DNA of 39,662 bases from Aquificaceae bacterium (GTDB lineage: Bacteria > Pseudomonadota > Gammaproteobacteria > Thiotrichales > Thiotrichaceae), in the NCBI GenBank assembly GCA_003972955.1, contig QOAQ01000028.1, positions 1 to 39,662 of the forward strand. Direction: 5' to 3'. A model generated the notes under the pieces. The model made no database searches, had not been told where the DNA came from, and saw only the letters and a program-made list of their open reading frames with translations. Shown piece after piece: positions 20,097 to 30,783 of this stretch (its first letter is position 1; each line of letters opens with the position of its first letter). The translations under genes and the position numbers were made by a program.

Positions 20097-20792
20097 TTAG
20101 CGACTTAAAACGGCATGACGCTCAAGGTCGATAATATTATTAACCTCTATCGATTGACTGGAATCGGTATCCTGTGCGTTACAGTACAGTTGATTTTCCG
20201 TAATATAATCAGCAACTTCTATTGGCATTAAGTAACGTGCACTAAGACCTTCTAAACGCTGACGGCGAATATCGGTTGCAGAAATAGCTAGTTGAGTGAC
20301 TTCCATAAATAATAGTTTTCCTGCTTTGCTATTTTCTAACTCTTCAACTGATTCAGCCATACGACCAGAAGCCCATGATTCAAGTTTAGGAATTTTATAG
20401 CCAGGACGACACGAAATAACAATATGTGCCATCTCTAAAATAGCTCGCCAGTTTTTCCAACGATTAAAGCCGTGAAACGCATCAGCTCCTAACATGAGCA
20501 CCATAGGCTCATCAAACTCCTCACATAAAGACTTCAAGGTATCAACCGAATAAGATGCGCCCTCTCGACGTAACTCACGATCATCTAGATAAAATTCTGG
20601 TGTATTTTTAACTGAAAGTTCAACCATTTTTAGACGATCTTCTGGTGATGCCATCGGTTGATCTCTATGAGGTGGTACTTTACAAGGTATAAAACGTACT
20701 TGTGATAAAGATAAACGCTCGCTAACTTCAAGTGCAGGACGCAAATGACCAAAGTGGATAGGGTCGAATGTCCCCCCCATTATTCCAATCAT
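20097..20792 (-). CDS. nadD: Nicotinate-nucleotide adenylyltransferase
   Basis: MIGIMGGTFDPIHFGHLRPALEV, ISATDIRRQ. Confidence 0.96.
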   Translation of the reverse strand: MIGIMGGTFDPIHFGHLRPALEVSERLSLSQVRFIPCKVPPHRDQPMASPEDRLKMVELSVKNTPEFYLDDRELRREGASYSVDTLKSLCEEFDEPMVLMLGADAFHGFNRWKNWRAILEMAHIVISCRPGYKIPKLESWASGRMAESVEELENSKAGKLLFMEVTQLAISATDIRRQRLEGLSARYLMPIEVADYITENQLYCNAQDTDSSQSIEVNNIIDLERHAVLSR

Positions 20793-20830
20793 GTTATTAC
20801 TCGCTATATTTTTTTAGGCAGTCTTTTATC

Positions 20831-20908
20831 GTAACCGTTCAACTATTCCCTGAAATTCACCATTTTTTGCCTTGAACTGACAAATTTCAGGGGGCTTCTG
20901 TACGGTTT
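20831..20908. repeat. Imperfect long inverted repeat between nadD and proA
   Basis: CCCTGAAATT (20848-20857)/AATTTCAGGG (20883-20892) within AACCGT/ACGGTT. Confidence 0.55.
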
Positions 20909-20931
20909 CGAGAGCGGTGTTGTCTCGATTA

Positions 20932-22209
20932 TTATTGCCTTATGTGACCATCGCCAAAAACCACGTACTTCAACGAAGTTAATCCTTCTAACCCCACTGG
21001 ACCACGTGCATGTAATTTATCGGTACTAATACCAATTTCTGCCCCTAGCCCATACTCAAAACCATCTGCAAAACGCGTCGATGCATTCACCATAACGGAG
21101 CTTGAATCCACCTCTCGCAAAAAGCGACGAGCTTTGGTGTAATCTTGCGTAATAATACTATCAGTGTGTTGCGAGCTGTAAATGTTTATATGCCGAATGG
21201 CATCATCCAAACCATCGACTACTTTGATTGATAAAATTGCTGCAAGATATTCTGTCCCCCAGTCTTCTTCTGTTGCAGGAATGCACTCACTAATAATAGC
21301 TTGTGTCTTCTCACAACCACGTAATTCCACACCTTTTGCTATATATTTCTCTGCTAATACAGGTAATACCTCCGTAGCAACTTTTTCAGAAACAAGTAAT
21401 GTTTCCATTGTATTACACGTTCCGTAGCGTTGTGTTTTTGAGTTATACGCTACAGTGACTGCTTTTTCTAAGTCTGCTTCATCGTCAATATACACATGAC
21501 AAATACCGTCTAAATGTTTAATAACGGGTATAAGTGATTCGTTTGTCACTCTTTCTATTAAACCTTTTCCTCCACGTGGGATAATGACATCCACAGAATC
21601 TTTTAAACGTAATAACTCACCGACGGCAGCACGATCAGTCGTATCTATTACTTGCACACTATCATTTGGCAAGCCAACTTCTGATAAACCTTGTTGAATG
21701 CAAGATGCAATCGCACGGTTTGAGTGTATCGCCTCCGACCCGCCTCTAAGTATAGTCGCATTCCCAGATTTTAAGCATAAGGCAGCCGCATCAACGGTCA
21801 CATTTGGTCGAGATTCGTAGATAATGCCTATTACACCTAGTGGAACGCGCATTTTTCCAATTTGAACTCCCGACGGACGGTAGTTCATATCTGTAATAGA
21901 ACCGATAGGATCTGGCAAGCTAGTTATTTGGCGCAAACCTTCTGCCATACCATCAATACGCTCATCATTTAATGCTAAACGGTCTAATAACGCGGCTTCT
22001 AAACCTTTCTTTTTTCCTGCTAATAAATCTTTTTCATTCTCCGTTTTAAGCCACTCTTTTTTCTCAAGTAAAATTTGAGAGATAAGTAATAATGCTTTAT
22101 TTTTTGCAGATGTTTCGGCAGCCGAAAGAACCGTTGATGCCGCTCTCGCTTTGCTTCCAACGTCTTGCATATATTGAGTTATATTGGTGATGTTATTGCT
22201 ATTAGTCAT
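20932..22209 (-). CDS. proA: Glutamate-5-semialdehyde dehydrogenase (gamma-glutamyl phosphate reductase)
   Basis: [48 protein letters not shown]. Confidence 0.97.
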   Translation of the reverse strand: MTNSNNITNITQYMQDVGSKARAASTVLSAAETSAKNKALLLISQILLEKKEWLKTENEKDLLAGKKKGLEAALLDRLALNDERIDGMAEGLRQITSLPDPIGSITDMNYRPSGVQIGKMRVPLGVIGIIYESRPNVTVDAAALCLKSGNATILRGGSEAIHSNRAIASCIQQGLSEVGLPNDSVQVIDTTDRAAVGELLRLKDSVDVIIPRGGKGLIERVTNESLIPVIKHLDGICHVYIDDEADLEKAVTVAYNSKTQRYGTCNTMETLLVSEKVATEVLPVLAEKYIAKGVELRGCEKTQAIISECIPATEEDWGTEYLAAILSIKVVDGLDDAIRHINIYSSQHTDSIITQDYTKARRFLREVDSSSVMVNASTRFADGFEYGLGAEIGISTDKLHARGPVGLEGLTSLKYVVFGDGHIRQ

Positions 22210-22363
22210 GAGATTATTTCACTGATTAAATATAGTTCGTCATTGAGTATAGGCACTGTAGGTAAATTTTCACAAAAATTTAGTGCTTTCAAAAAAAGCG
22301 CAGTGTATAGGGATGTAAAAAGATCGCAAGTGGCTTATTAAGGAACTGTCCCGAAATAACTTC

Positions 22364-23404
22364 CTAAGTAGACATAATATTAACACCAGATAATAATAGT
22401 GCTAACTCAAGTAAACCTGCCCAAATCCTACCTACACCTTTGTTTCCTTCTGCACTTTGCCCTTTTGATAAACGGTCAATCTCTGCATTGCGTGATAAAA
22501 TATCCTGCCAATCGGTTGATTGACGTAAGCGTTGTAATGCTATTTGAAAGCTTTGCTGTCGTGGACGAGGTATTTTACTCATTACACGTGTTTGATTGAC
22601 ACCTTGCTCAAGTTGGAAACACGCATCATAAAGCTGTCGCGAAAGGTCTGATAATGTCCATAGCACCAACTGTATTGCAACGCCCTCTTGTTGCAAGCTA
22701 TGCAATATATGTTGCACCCGATGCGTATTTCCCACCATTACTGCATTCGACAAATCAAAAATATTAAAGCGCGAACTATCACTTACAGACTCCTGCACCT
22801 GCTTTAGAGCAAGATTTCCTGTACCGTATAAAAGCTGAAGTTTGTTAATTTCTTGAACCGCTGCTAATAAATTTCCTTCAACACGTTCTGTTAAAAAACG
22901 TACGGCGTCTTGGCTAGGTTGAAAGTTATTTTGACGCAAGCGTTTGGCGATCCACCCCAAGGTTTGTGCGGGTGATAATTTCCACACTTGAATCATGACA
23001 CCTGCACTATCCAAAGCTTTTACCCAAGCGGTATTTTTAGTGCGGTAATCTAATTTGTCGGTTTGAATTAATAGTATTTTATCATCAGGCAGTTTGGAGA
23101 CATACTCACGTAAAGCATTGCTGCCTGCTTTACCTGGTTTGGAGTTACTCAAACGTAAGTCCAATATCTTTCTCTCGCTAAAAAGAGACAAAGCACAGGA
23201 TGACATGGTTAAACTATCCCAGTTAAACCCCGTATCCACTTGTAGTATTTCACGTTCCTTATAACCAAATTTATGCGCCGCCGCACGTATTGCATCTGCC
23301 GCTTCCATCATCTGCAAAGGCTCTTCCCCTGAGAGAAAAAAAACGGGCTTTAGATTTTCTTCGCGGGATAAAAAACTACCCAGTTGTTCGGCTGATAGTT
23401 TCAT
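22364..23404 (-). CDS. holA: DNA polymerase III subunit delta
   Basis: LSAEQLGSFL...VFFLSGEEPLQMMEAADAIRAAA, RVEGNLLAAVQEINKLQLLYG. Confidence 0.93.
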   Translation of the reverse strand: MKLSAEQLGSFLSREENLKPVFFLSGEEPLQMMEAADAIRAAAHKFGYKEREILQVDTGFNWDSLTMSSCALSLFSERKILDLRLSNSKPGKAGSNALREYVSKLPDDKILLIQTDKLDYRTKNTAWVKALDSAGVMIQVWKLSPAQTLGWIAKRLRQNNFQPSQDAVRFLTERVEGNLLAAVQEINKLQLLYGTGNLALKQVQESVSDSSRFNIFDLSNAVMVGNTHRVQHILHSLQQEGVAIQLVLWTLSDLSRQLYDACFQLEQGVNQTRVMSKIPRPRQQSFQIALQRLRQSTDWQDILSRNAEIDRLSKGQSAEGNKGVGRIWAGLLELALLLSGVNIMST

Positions 23405-23652
23405 TTAAAATTCCCCAGCCATTCAGATAGATAATAAATAAATTGCCCTTCAGATGACTTAGAAGGCCCTATAACGATAGCAGCATACCGTTTATTGCTA
23501 ATATCTTCGCCAGCGATGGCATCTTCACGGCTTTCTTTCAGGTCAACACAACTTGCAGCAAAGCGTTTTCGGCTACGACGAGGCACAGAGACAACCGCAT
23601 AATGAGGACGTGATACATTGGTACTAGGGTCGGGGGGAACCATTCCGCGCAT
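23401..23652 (-). CDS. Small basic conserved-looking protein of unknown function, overlapping holA start by 4 nt
   Basis: 83 aa, MRGMVPPDPSTNVSRPHYAVVSVPRRSRKRF; ATGA overlap with holA. Confidence 0.6.
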   Translation of the reverse strand: MRGMVPPDPSTNVSRPHYAVVSVPRRSRKRFAASCVDLKESREDAIAGEDISNKRYAAIVIGPSKSSEGQFIYYLSEWLGNFK

Positions 23653-23675
23653 TCTGTTATACCTTCTATTGATGT

Positions 23676-23984
23676 TTATTTTGCAGCCTTACCACCACCT
23701 TTACTCATCTTTTTTCCTTCGGCAGCACGACGTTTACGTACTTCTTTAGGATCAGCGATTAACGGGCGATATATTTCGACACGGTCTCTATCACGCAATA
23801 TTTCTGTCATTTTTTTCATTTTACCAAACAAACCAATATCCATTTTTTCGATGTCTAAATCAGGGTATTGTTCTAGTATACCTGACTGTAAAATGGCATC
23901 TTTTGCGCTAATACCCTCTTCTGCTTCAAATGACAATAAAGTCTGCTCTTTTGGTAAAGCATAAACCACTTCAACCGTTATCAT
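23676..23984 (-). CDS. rnfH: RnfH family ubiquitin-like protein
   Basis: ITVEVVYALPKEQTLLSFEAEEGISAKDAILQSGIL...DRVEIYRPLIADPKEVRKRRA. Confidence 0.95.
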   Translation of the reverse strand: MITVEVVYALPKEQTLLSFEAEEGISAKDAILQSGILEQYPDLDIEKMDIGLFGKMKKMTEILRDRDRVEIYRPLIADPKEVRKRRAAEGKKMSKGGGKAAK

Positions 23985-23992
23985 CTTTCACC

Positions 23993-24424
23993 TTATTTAT
24001 ATTTCGACTTAGCTCGCTCAACAAAAGAATCAACCAAGGTATTTGCTACCTGATTAAAAATAGGACCAATTGCCAAGCCAACTAGCATATTAGAAAATTC
24101 AAAATCCAAATCTAAAGAAATTTTACAATCTGTTTCAGACAGCGCTTCAAAACGCCAAAATCCATGCAATTTTTTAAAAGGCCCGTCTAATAACTGCATT
24201 TCAATGACTTCATTTGCTTGCAATATATTGCGTGTAGAAAAGGCTTTATTGATACTCCCCTTCGCGATTGTAACAGTCGCTTCAACCATTTCATTATCAC
24301 GTTTATGCTCCACAGATTCACCGCACCATGGCAAGAAGTCTTTATATGACGTAATATCGTCAACCAGTTGGTACATTTGTTCACAACTATAGGGTACTAA
24401 AGCACTACGACTAATATTTGGCAT
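23993..24424 (-). CDS. ratA: RatA/COQ10-like SRPBCC protein (start MPNISRSALVPYS)
   Basis: RSALVPYSCEQMYQLVDDITSYKDFLPWC; track start at 24544 adds a non-homologous extension. Confidence 0.92.
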   Translation of the reverse strand: MPNISRSALVPYSCEQMYQLVDDITSYKDFLPWCGESVEHKRDNEMVEATVTIAKGSINKAFSTRNILQANEVIEMQLLDGPFKKLHGFWRFEALSETDCKISLDLDFEFSNMLVGLAIGPIFNQVANTLVDSFVERAKSKYK

Positions 24425-24560
24425 ATAATAAACTATCCTAAAACAATAAATGATATAACTACTCAGGTTATACTTATAAACTCCGCCCTTTCGCCTTGAT
24501 ATTGAATAAAATAGAGCGCAATCTGAATAGTTACTAAATGACAAAGGTTATAATACAGCT

Positions 24561-25043
24561 ATGGCTAAGAAGCAAAAGAAAAAAAAAGGACATGGTGGTT
24601 TAACCATCGCAACCAATAAAGTAGCACGACATGAATATTTTATCAGCGATACGCATGAGGCGGGTCTTGTATTGCAGGGTTGGGAAATAAAAAGCTTGCG
24701 TGAAGGTCGTGTGCAACTCAAAGAAAGCTATATTAATTTTCATAGAGGTGAAGCATGGCTTGTGGGGTCGCATATATCCCCCCTACTTTCTGCCTCTACG
24801 CACATTTCACCCAATCCTACCCGTCAGCGTAAATTATTACTGCATGACTATGAGATTATCCGCTTGCAAGCATCGGTTGATCGCAAAGGTAACTCTATTG
24901 TTCCATTGATTTTATATTGGAAGAATAACCGTGTGAAGCTTGAAATTGGTGTGGGTAAAGGTAAAAAACTACACGATAAACGTGCCTCATCTAAAGAACA
25001 AGACTGGAATAGAAGTAAAGCACGGATATTAAAAGGTGGGTAA
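24561..25043 (+). CDS. smpB: SsrA-binding protein
   Basis: [41 protein letters not shown]. Confidence 0.97.
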   Translation: MAKKQKKKKGHGGLTIATNKVARHEYFISDTHEAGLVLQGWEIKSLREGRVQLKESYINFHRGEAWLVGSHISPLLSASTHISPNPTRQRKLLLHDYEIIRLQASVDRKGNSIVPLILYWKNNRVKLEIGVGKGKKLHDKRASSKEQDWNRSKARILKGG

Positions 25044-25097
25044 CAACATAGAAGACTCGAAAATATATTGAGCTAAACTTGCCTTAGTTCCTGATAC

Positions 25098-25124
25098 AAA
25101 AAATCCCAGTAAAACTGGGATTTC
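25098..25124. terminator. Hairpin between convergent smpB and lysR-type gene
   Basis: aaaaatcccagtaaaactgggattt. Confidence 0.85.
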
Positions 25125-25153
25125 TATATCTTAACTGATTACATTCAGCATTA

Positions 25154-26062
25154 TTAGGTTGTCTGACAATAGTTGCGAGCAAACTCTAACAATTCTTCCA
25201 TTGCTCGTACTCTAAATTTCTGACGTTGACGAACAAAAGAGAAGTCACGTGTTAATGGGGGATCGAGAGGAATGGGTACTAATGAACCCAATTTTAATTC
25301 CTTTGCAATACTGACACTAGACAGAATTGATACTCCCATCCCTGCTTCAACAGCACCTTTAATCGCTTCTGGACTACCTAGTTCAAGGCAAGCCTTTAAC
25401 ATCTTCATCTCTAATCCGCGCTCACGTAAATAATCCATAATGACTTCACGTGTGCCTGAACCTTGCTCTCTACAAATATAAGGATGCTCTAAAACTTTTT
25501 CGATTGATATTGCCTCGCCTCGGTCTGCATAGCTAGTGAGTTCATGCCCTGTAGGAACAACAACAACAAGCTCATCTGTACGGCAAACTTCTGATACCAA
25601 ATTCTTATTCGTTACAGGTCCTTCAACAATACCTAGGTCTATGACATTGTTTTCAACCATAGAAACAATTCCATCTGTATTCGATACGCGTAAGCGTAAC
25701 CTAACTTCTGGATTTCCAACTTTATATTTTCCCAAGAGTGCGGGAAGCATATATTCAGAGATTGTGGTACTAGCTCCTAAGACAAGAGAGGCACTAAAGT
25801 TACCCGTCAGCTCTCTAACGGCATTATCCATTTCGGCATATTGTTCAAATATTCTTTCGGTATACTCAAAAATCATATGCCCAGCTTCTGTCAGCGTCAC
25901 TTTATTATGAGCACGGTCAAAGAGTCTTGTATCGAACTGATCTTCAAGTTGGCGTATTTGAAAAGTAACGGCTGGCTGAGTCATGTGGAGCACATCAGCC
26001 GCTTTAGTAAAACTTAACAAACGGGCTACAGCATGGAACACTTGTAGTCTTCTATCAGACAT
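25154..26062 (-). CDS. LysR family transcriptional regulator
   Basis: LQVFHAVARLLSFTKAADVLHMTQPAVTFQIRQLEDQFDTRLFDR. Confidence 0.95.
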   Translation of the reverse strand: MSDRRLQVFHAVARLLSFTKAADVLHMTQPAVTFQIRQLEDQFDTRLFDRAHNKVTLTEAGHMIFEYTERIFEQYAEMDNAVRELTGNFSASLVLGASTTISEYMLPALLGKYKVGNPEVRLRLRVSNTDGIVSMVENNVIDLGIVEGPVTNKNLVSEVCRTDELVVVVPTGHELTSYADRGEAISIEKVLEHPYICREQGSGTREVIMDYLRERGLEMKMLKACLELGSPEAIKGAVEAGMGVSILSSVSIAKELKLGSLVPIPLDPPLTRDFSFVRQRQKFRVRAMEELLEFARNYCQTT

Positions 26063-26398
26063 AAATTTTATGATCTCCTGTCATACAAAAGCTAGAATCC
26101 ATTCTTAGCTTGTATATTAACACTATTTATTTTGAATCTATTTGATGCGAAGACGTAAAACCGCACCTAGCACCTATAAATAATACTTATTGATTTATGA
26201 TTTTCTTTCTTGACCTCAAGTAAAGAAAACCCCTCTTACCTAAAAACGACGACACTCTAAAGAATAACACCTAATAAGTCCCTATTTCTAAGCCTATTCT
26301 CCTCTATGATATATAGATCAATATCTTAAAAAAGCAATAAACATATTCGTATAAACAATTAATAAATAAAAACATACCTAGATAAAATTGTTTAATAC

Positions 26399-26608
26399 TT
26401 AATCGGAAGCACCTTGAGCATCATCCTTTTGTTTTCTCAATTTCTCGGCATTTGCTGGTATTCTAGGATCATCATCATCCATAAGAATACGATATGCAGG
26501 ACCTTCCATATCATCGTATTGACCGCTTTTAACCGTAAAAATAAATGCTACAACGACAATTAGCATGACCAGCACACCAATTAATAGGGTTAATGATAGT
26601 GCACTCAT
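26399..26608 (-). CDS. ccoS: cbb3-type cytochrome oxidase assembly protein CcoS
   Basis: Single TM, then VKSGQYDDMEGPAYRILMDDD. Confidence 0.88.
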   Translation of the reverse strand: MSALSLTLLIGVLVMLIVVVAFIFTVKSGQYDDMEGPAYRILMDDDDPRIPANAEKLRKQKDDAQGASD

Positions 26609-26789
26609 AAAAATTTACCTTGTTATTTTCTATACAATTCAATGGAAAGCTTGATAGGAATGATAAATATACGCTTTTTTATAAGAGATGATACTATTTT
26701 TGCCCCTATAAACTGTAGAATATTTCATCATAAAAAAAACGTACTTCTACGATATATTGTACTAATAGCAATAGTCTTTGTGAAAAAAG

Positions 26790-26826
26790 CTAGTACTCCA
26801 GCAATATTGTTTTGATGGAGTACTAG
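26790..26826. repeat. CTAGTACTCC palindrome, copy 2, near the bioC 3' end
   Basis: ctagtactccagcaatattgttttgatggagtactag. Confidence 0.85.
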
Positions 26827-26854
26827 AGCCAAGGATACTTTGATTAAATTCAGA

Positions 26855-27715
26855 TTAACTCACCGACTGGATAGGAATGATTTTTTCAAAATTGTCTACT
26901 TGCAAACGCTCTGGCATCCATGCATGACCATAGATAACTTCCCATGTCGCTGGATATAAGCCGTCATCATTTTTAAAGTCTTCATAAGCAGCTTCAAAAT
27001 TAGCTAAACGTTGTTTTCCCATTAAACCTTTTCTGCGCCCAGCAGTTGCATTGCTTGCACCTATGTTCTTAATGTCCGTCATGAGTTCACGCACTGATTT
27101 ATACGTTGTTGTTATCATTTCCATATCCATAACAGGATTAGAGAATCCTGCTTGTAACAATGCATCTCCAATATCATGCATATCAATAAATTGGCTTGTA
27201 TGGGGCTGATTATCAACTTTAGCCCAACTCTCTCTGATCTCTCTTAAGGTATCAGGACCAAACGTTGTAAACATTAATAAACCATTCGGTGCAATCACCT
27301 GCTTAAATCCACTAAAGGTAGTATTTAGGTCATTGCTCCATTGCAACATGAGACTGGATATTAATAAATCAATCGTATTGTCTTTTAGCGGTAATTTCTC
27401 GGCATCAGCACAAATACACTGAGGCTTTTTACCCAACCATCCACCCTGTTTTTTTGTTTTTTTAAGCATATTGAAAGACAGATCAAGCGCTACAATTTGT
27501 GCTTTTGGATAACGCTTCAACATTGGTGCAGTGATATTACCTGTGCCACAGCCTAGATCTAACACACGACTTGGCTCCAAACGGATGTAATCCAGACGCT
27601 CTACTAACCGTTTAGCGATTTCTTGCTGCAATACTGCCGATGCATCATAAGTATCTGCCGCACGTTCAAAACTTTTTCGTACCTTTAGCTTGTCAAGATT
27701 ATGTTGGCTATTCAC
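26855..27715 (-). CDS. bioC: Malonyl-ACP O-methyltransferase BioC
   Basis: VRKSFERAADTYDASAVLQQEIAKRLVERLDYI, VLDLGCGTGNIT. Confidence 0.92.
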   Translation of the reverse strand: MNSQHNLDKLKVRKSFERAADTYDASAVLQQEIAKRLVERLDYIRLEPSRVLDLGCGTGNITAPMLKRYPKAQIVALDLSFNMLKKTKKQGGWLGKKPQCICADAEKLPLKDNTIDLLISSLMLQWSNDLNTTFSGFKQVIAPNGLLMFTTFGPDTLREIRESWAKVDNQPHTSQFIDMHDIGDALLQAGFSNPVMDMEMITTTYKSVRELMTDIKNIGASNATAGRRKGLMGKQRLANFEAAYEDFKNDDGLYPATWEVIYGHAWMPERLQVDNFEKIIPIQSVS

Positions 27716-27783
27716 TCAGTCTTCCCATTGAAAATATAAATGCCATTATACCTGTAAGACATAAGTAGAGGGATATAATCAAT

Positions 27784-28563
27784 CTAATAAAATCTTTGTT
27801 TGTTTTTTGATGTCAGAAACGTCATCACACACTCTGCAAACTGCTTAGAGTGCGTCATAAAAGGAGCATGACCAGCACCAGAGATAATTTCAATATTCGC
27901 ATTAGAAAATAATTTGCTTAAATCATCTACTATTTCAACAGGGACTAAACGGTCTTTTCCCCCTAAGATCCATAGGTTTTTATGCTTTATGGTTAATTGT
28001 CTAAAATCTTGATGTTGCAATATATCTAAACCCACTGCTAACGCTTGTTCAGCAGGAAGATTCTTTAGCAAACGATCCCGCCATTCACGTTGAATTATTT
28101 GAGAGTCTTTAACCCCCATAAATTGTAAGGAAATGAATCGTTTAATCGTTCCCTTACTATCTTTTAACAAGTTATCAGAAAATGTATTTAACACGTCTTT
28201 AGACATTGCATTTTGCCAGCCTTCAGACTGAGAGAAACGTGGTGTACTTGCGACCAGAATCACCTTTTTTATTAACTCAGGACTTCTGTGTATTATTTCC
28301 TGTGCAACAAGTCCCCCAAGAGACCAACCCATTATATGCGTCGGATATTTTATAGATGGCAAAATATAGTCAACAATCTCTGCCAGACTGTTAGCCTGTA
28401 CTTCTCTGGACTTTCCATGACCTGGTAAATCTAGATAAGTGATGTGAAAATCTTGTCGCAAATATTTATCAATAGATTCCCATACTGACGAGTTCATACC
28501 CCAGCCATGTATCACTAATAAAGGCTCTCTCACCGCAACATCCTGTTTGTTTAATTCTGCCAT
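27784..28563 (-). CDS. bioH: Pimeloyl-ACP methyl ester carboxylesterase BioH (alpha/beta hydrolase)
   Basis: LLVIHGWGMNSSVWESI, IMGWSLGGLVAQEI, GGKDRLVPVEIV, GAGHAPFMTH; adjacent to bioC. Confidence 0.92.
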   Translation of the reverse strand: MAELNKQDVAVREPLLVIHGWGMNSSVWESIDKYLRQDFHITYLDLPGHGKSREVQANSLAEIVDYILPSIKYPTHIMGWSLGGLVAQEIIHRSPELIKKVILVASTPRFSQSEGWQNAMSKDVLNTFSDNLLKDSKGTIKRFISLQFMGVKDSQIIQREWRDRLLKNLPAEQALAVGLDILQHQDFRQLTIKHKNLWILGGKDRLVPVEIVDDLSKLFSNANIEIISGAGHAPFMTHSKQFAECVMTFLTSKNKQRFY

Positions 28564-28702
28564 GATATTTTGAGGCTCCTTAAGATTCCCCCTTCGATTT
28601 CTAAAGTCTGATCATCTATCATAAAGCTATGCTATTATCCTCATACGATATCTATTATCCCACCAATAAAATATCGATAAAACTAATTAGAAGATCCACT
28701 TA

Positions 28703-28860
28703 GGACTCAGAATTAAATAATGTGCGGAACTTGACACAGAATTTTTGTCTCAGATTGGATGATCTCAATAAGCGCATAGTCACTCTATGCAACGATTGAG
28801 ATCATTCAATCTGGGATAAAAAGGCACATTAAGTTTCGTAGATTATTTGATTCTGAGTCC
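28703..28860. mobile_element. MITE family A, copy 2 (158 bp), inverted relative to copies 1 and 3, TSD TTA
   Basis: GGACTCAGAATTAAATAAT...ATTATTTGATTCTGAGTCC; TTA at 28700-28702 and 28861-28863. Confidence 0.9.
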
Positions 28861-28890
28861 TTAAATTAACCCCTAGCTAAAGGATTTACT

Positions 28891-29481
28891 ATGTCTCTAC
28901 TTCCTTACCTTCTTGTTATTTTTGCCTATTTAGTTGGCTCTATCTCTGCGGCAATACTTATTAGTAAATTACTTTCATTACCCGACCCCCGTACTATTGG
29001 CTCGAAAAACCCAGGAGCTACAAATGTTCTACGTTACGGGGGGAAACGAGCAGCTATCCTCACACTTTTAGGTGACTCACTCAAGGGGCTTGTCCCTGTT
29101 TTAATCGGACATTTATTAGGTTTAAGCTATGAATGGTTAGTACTTGTTGGTATTGCTGCATTTATGGGGCATTTATTCTCTATATACTATGGGTTCAAGG
29201 GGGGAAAAGGGGTTGCTACTGCGATAGGGATTTATATTGGACTCAATCCTATTATTGGTTTTGCCGTTATTGCTACTTGGTTATCAGCTGCTTTTGCCTT
29301 TAATATATCGTCCTTATCCGCATTAATAGCAACCCTACTTGCTCCTTTTTATTTCTACTTTATTACACGCTCCCCTCTTCTACTACTAGGCTTGCTGCTT
29401 ATTACTTTATTCATCTATTGGAGACACCGTAGTAATATCATAGCAATTATTAATGGTACTGAGGATAACATCACTAAATAA
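28891..29481 (+). CDS. plsY: Glycerol-3-phosphate acyltransferase PlsY
   Basis: LVGSISAAILISKL, DPRTIGSKNPGATNVLRYGGKRAA, GFKGGKGVATAIG. Confidence 0.97.
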   Translation: MSLLPYLLVIFAYLVGSISAAILISKLLSLPDPRTIGSKNPGATNVLRYGGKRAAILTLLGDSLKGLVPVLIGHLLGLSYEWLVLVGIAAFMGHLFSIYYGFKGGKGVATAIGIYIGLNPIIGFAVIATWLSAAFAFNISSLSALIATLLAPFYFYFITRSPLLLLGLLLITLFIYWRHRSNIIAIINGTEDNITK

Positions 29482-29629
29482 CAAAGCGTTCCTGTTTAGC
29501 TCGCACTCTATTTTGGTGAAAATACAGATTACGCTAAGTCGTTGCAATAAGTAAAATCAAGATACTTATGCTTGAACTGTCCCTTATTTTTTATACCCCT
29601 TTCAAAATTACACAAAATAATACTATCTT

Positions 29630-30757
29630 ATGTCTGATACCTTAGAATTCACCAAAGCGCTTATTTCTCGTGCCTCTGTCACCCCTGATGATAAAGGCTG
29701 TCAACAGCTACTCATCGATCATCTTGAACCCTTAGGTTTTATCGCTGAAAAAATGCGTTTTGATGATGTTGATAATATCTGGTTACGTAAAGGTAGTCAG
29801 TCACCTTTATTTTGTTTTGCAGGACATACTGATGTTGTTCCTACAGGACCAGTATCTGACTGGGATAGTCATCCTTTTAAGCCAGAAATACGTGATGGCT
29901 TACTCTATGGACGTGGTACTGCAGATATGAAAGGGAGCATTGCTGCTTTCACGATTGCGGCATCACGTTTTGTAAAAAAATACCCGAATCACAAAGGCTC
30001 TATTGCTTATCTCATTACCAGTGATGAGGAAGGTCCTGCACATAATGGCACGGTAAAGGTCATCGAAACATTAGAAGCACGCAATGAAAAAATAGACTGG
30101 TGTTTAGTGGGCGAACCATCCAGCAGTAAAAAAGTGGGGGATACCGTTAAAAATGGACGACGTGGTTCTTTAGGTTGCAAACTTACGATTATTGGCAAAC
30201 AAGGGCATGTTGCCTACCCACACCTTGCGAATAATCCTATTCACTTAACCGCTCCCATGCTGGCAGAATTAGTTGCTATGGAATGGGATATGGGGAATGA
30301 TTTTTTTCCTCCGACGACTTTTCAGGTTTCAAACTATAATTCTGGTACGGGTGCCACTAATGTCATACCGGGAACCGCAGACATTATTTTCAATTTTCGT
30401 TTTTCAACAGAGGTGACCGCGGAAGAGTTACAACAAGGTGTCGAAGATTTATTAAAAAAACATCAATTAGAATATGATATTGAATGGAATTTATCAGGAC
30501 TACCTTTTTTGACGGCTGAAGGAGAGTTAGTTGCGGCAGCCGTCAAATCCATTAAAAAAGTCACAGGAATACAAACAGAACTATCAACATCTGGCGGGAC
30601 ATCGGATGGTAGATTTATAGCCCCTACGGGAGCACAACTTCTTGAACTTGGCCCTATCAACGCAACTATCCATCAAGTCAATGAATATGTTAGCGTCGAC
30701 GACCTTGATACCCTTGAAGAGATTTATTTTCAGATGTTGGTAGAGTTATTGTCTTAG
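29630..30757 (+). CDS. dapE: Succinyl-diaminopimelate desuccinylase
   Basis: [60 protein letters not shown]. Confidence 0.97.
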   Translation: MSDTLEFTKALISRASVTPDDKGCQQLLIDHLEPLGFIAEKMRFDDVDNIWLRKGSQSPLFCFAGHTDVVPTGPVSDWDSHPFKPEIRDGLLYGRGTADMKGSIAAFTIAASRFVKKYPNHKGSIAYLITSDEEGPAHNGTVKVIETLEARNEKIDWCLVGEPSSSKKVGDTVKNGRRGSLGCKLTIIGKQGHVAYPHLANNPIHLTAPMLAELVAMEWDMGNDFFPPTTFQVSNYNSGTGATNVIPGTADIIFNFRFSTEVTAEELQQGVEDLLKKHQLEYDIEWNLSGLPFLTAEGELVAAAVKSIKKVTGIQTELSTSGGTSDGRFIAPTGAQLLELGPINATIHQVNEYVSVDDLDTLEEIYFQMLVELLS

Positions 30758-30783
30758 AAAGTGAAAAAATAAACTCAACAATA

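Noticed and set aside
7764-22363. Weak similarity between aaggaacgtgcatgaaataacttc (~7764) and aaggaactgtcccgaaataacttc (~22339)
   Set aside because: Short with several mismatches and no inverted-repeat structure; could be chance in AT-rich DNA
24425-24544. 40-aa N-terminal extension of RatA in the ORF track
   Set aside because: RatA homology begins at MPNISRSALVPYS; the extension overlaps the smpB-ratA divergent promoter region
26063-26398. Possible small RNA or regulatory RNA in the long gap between lysR and ccoS
   Set aside because: AT-rich with no convincing hairpin, promoter or terminator; cannot be supported from sequence alone
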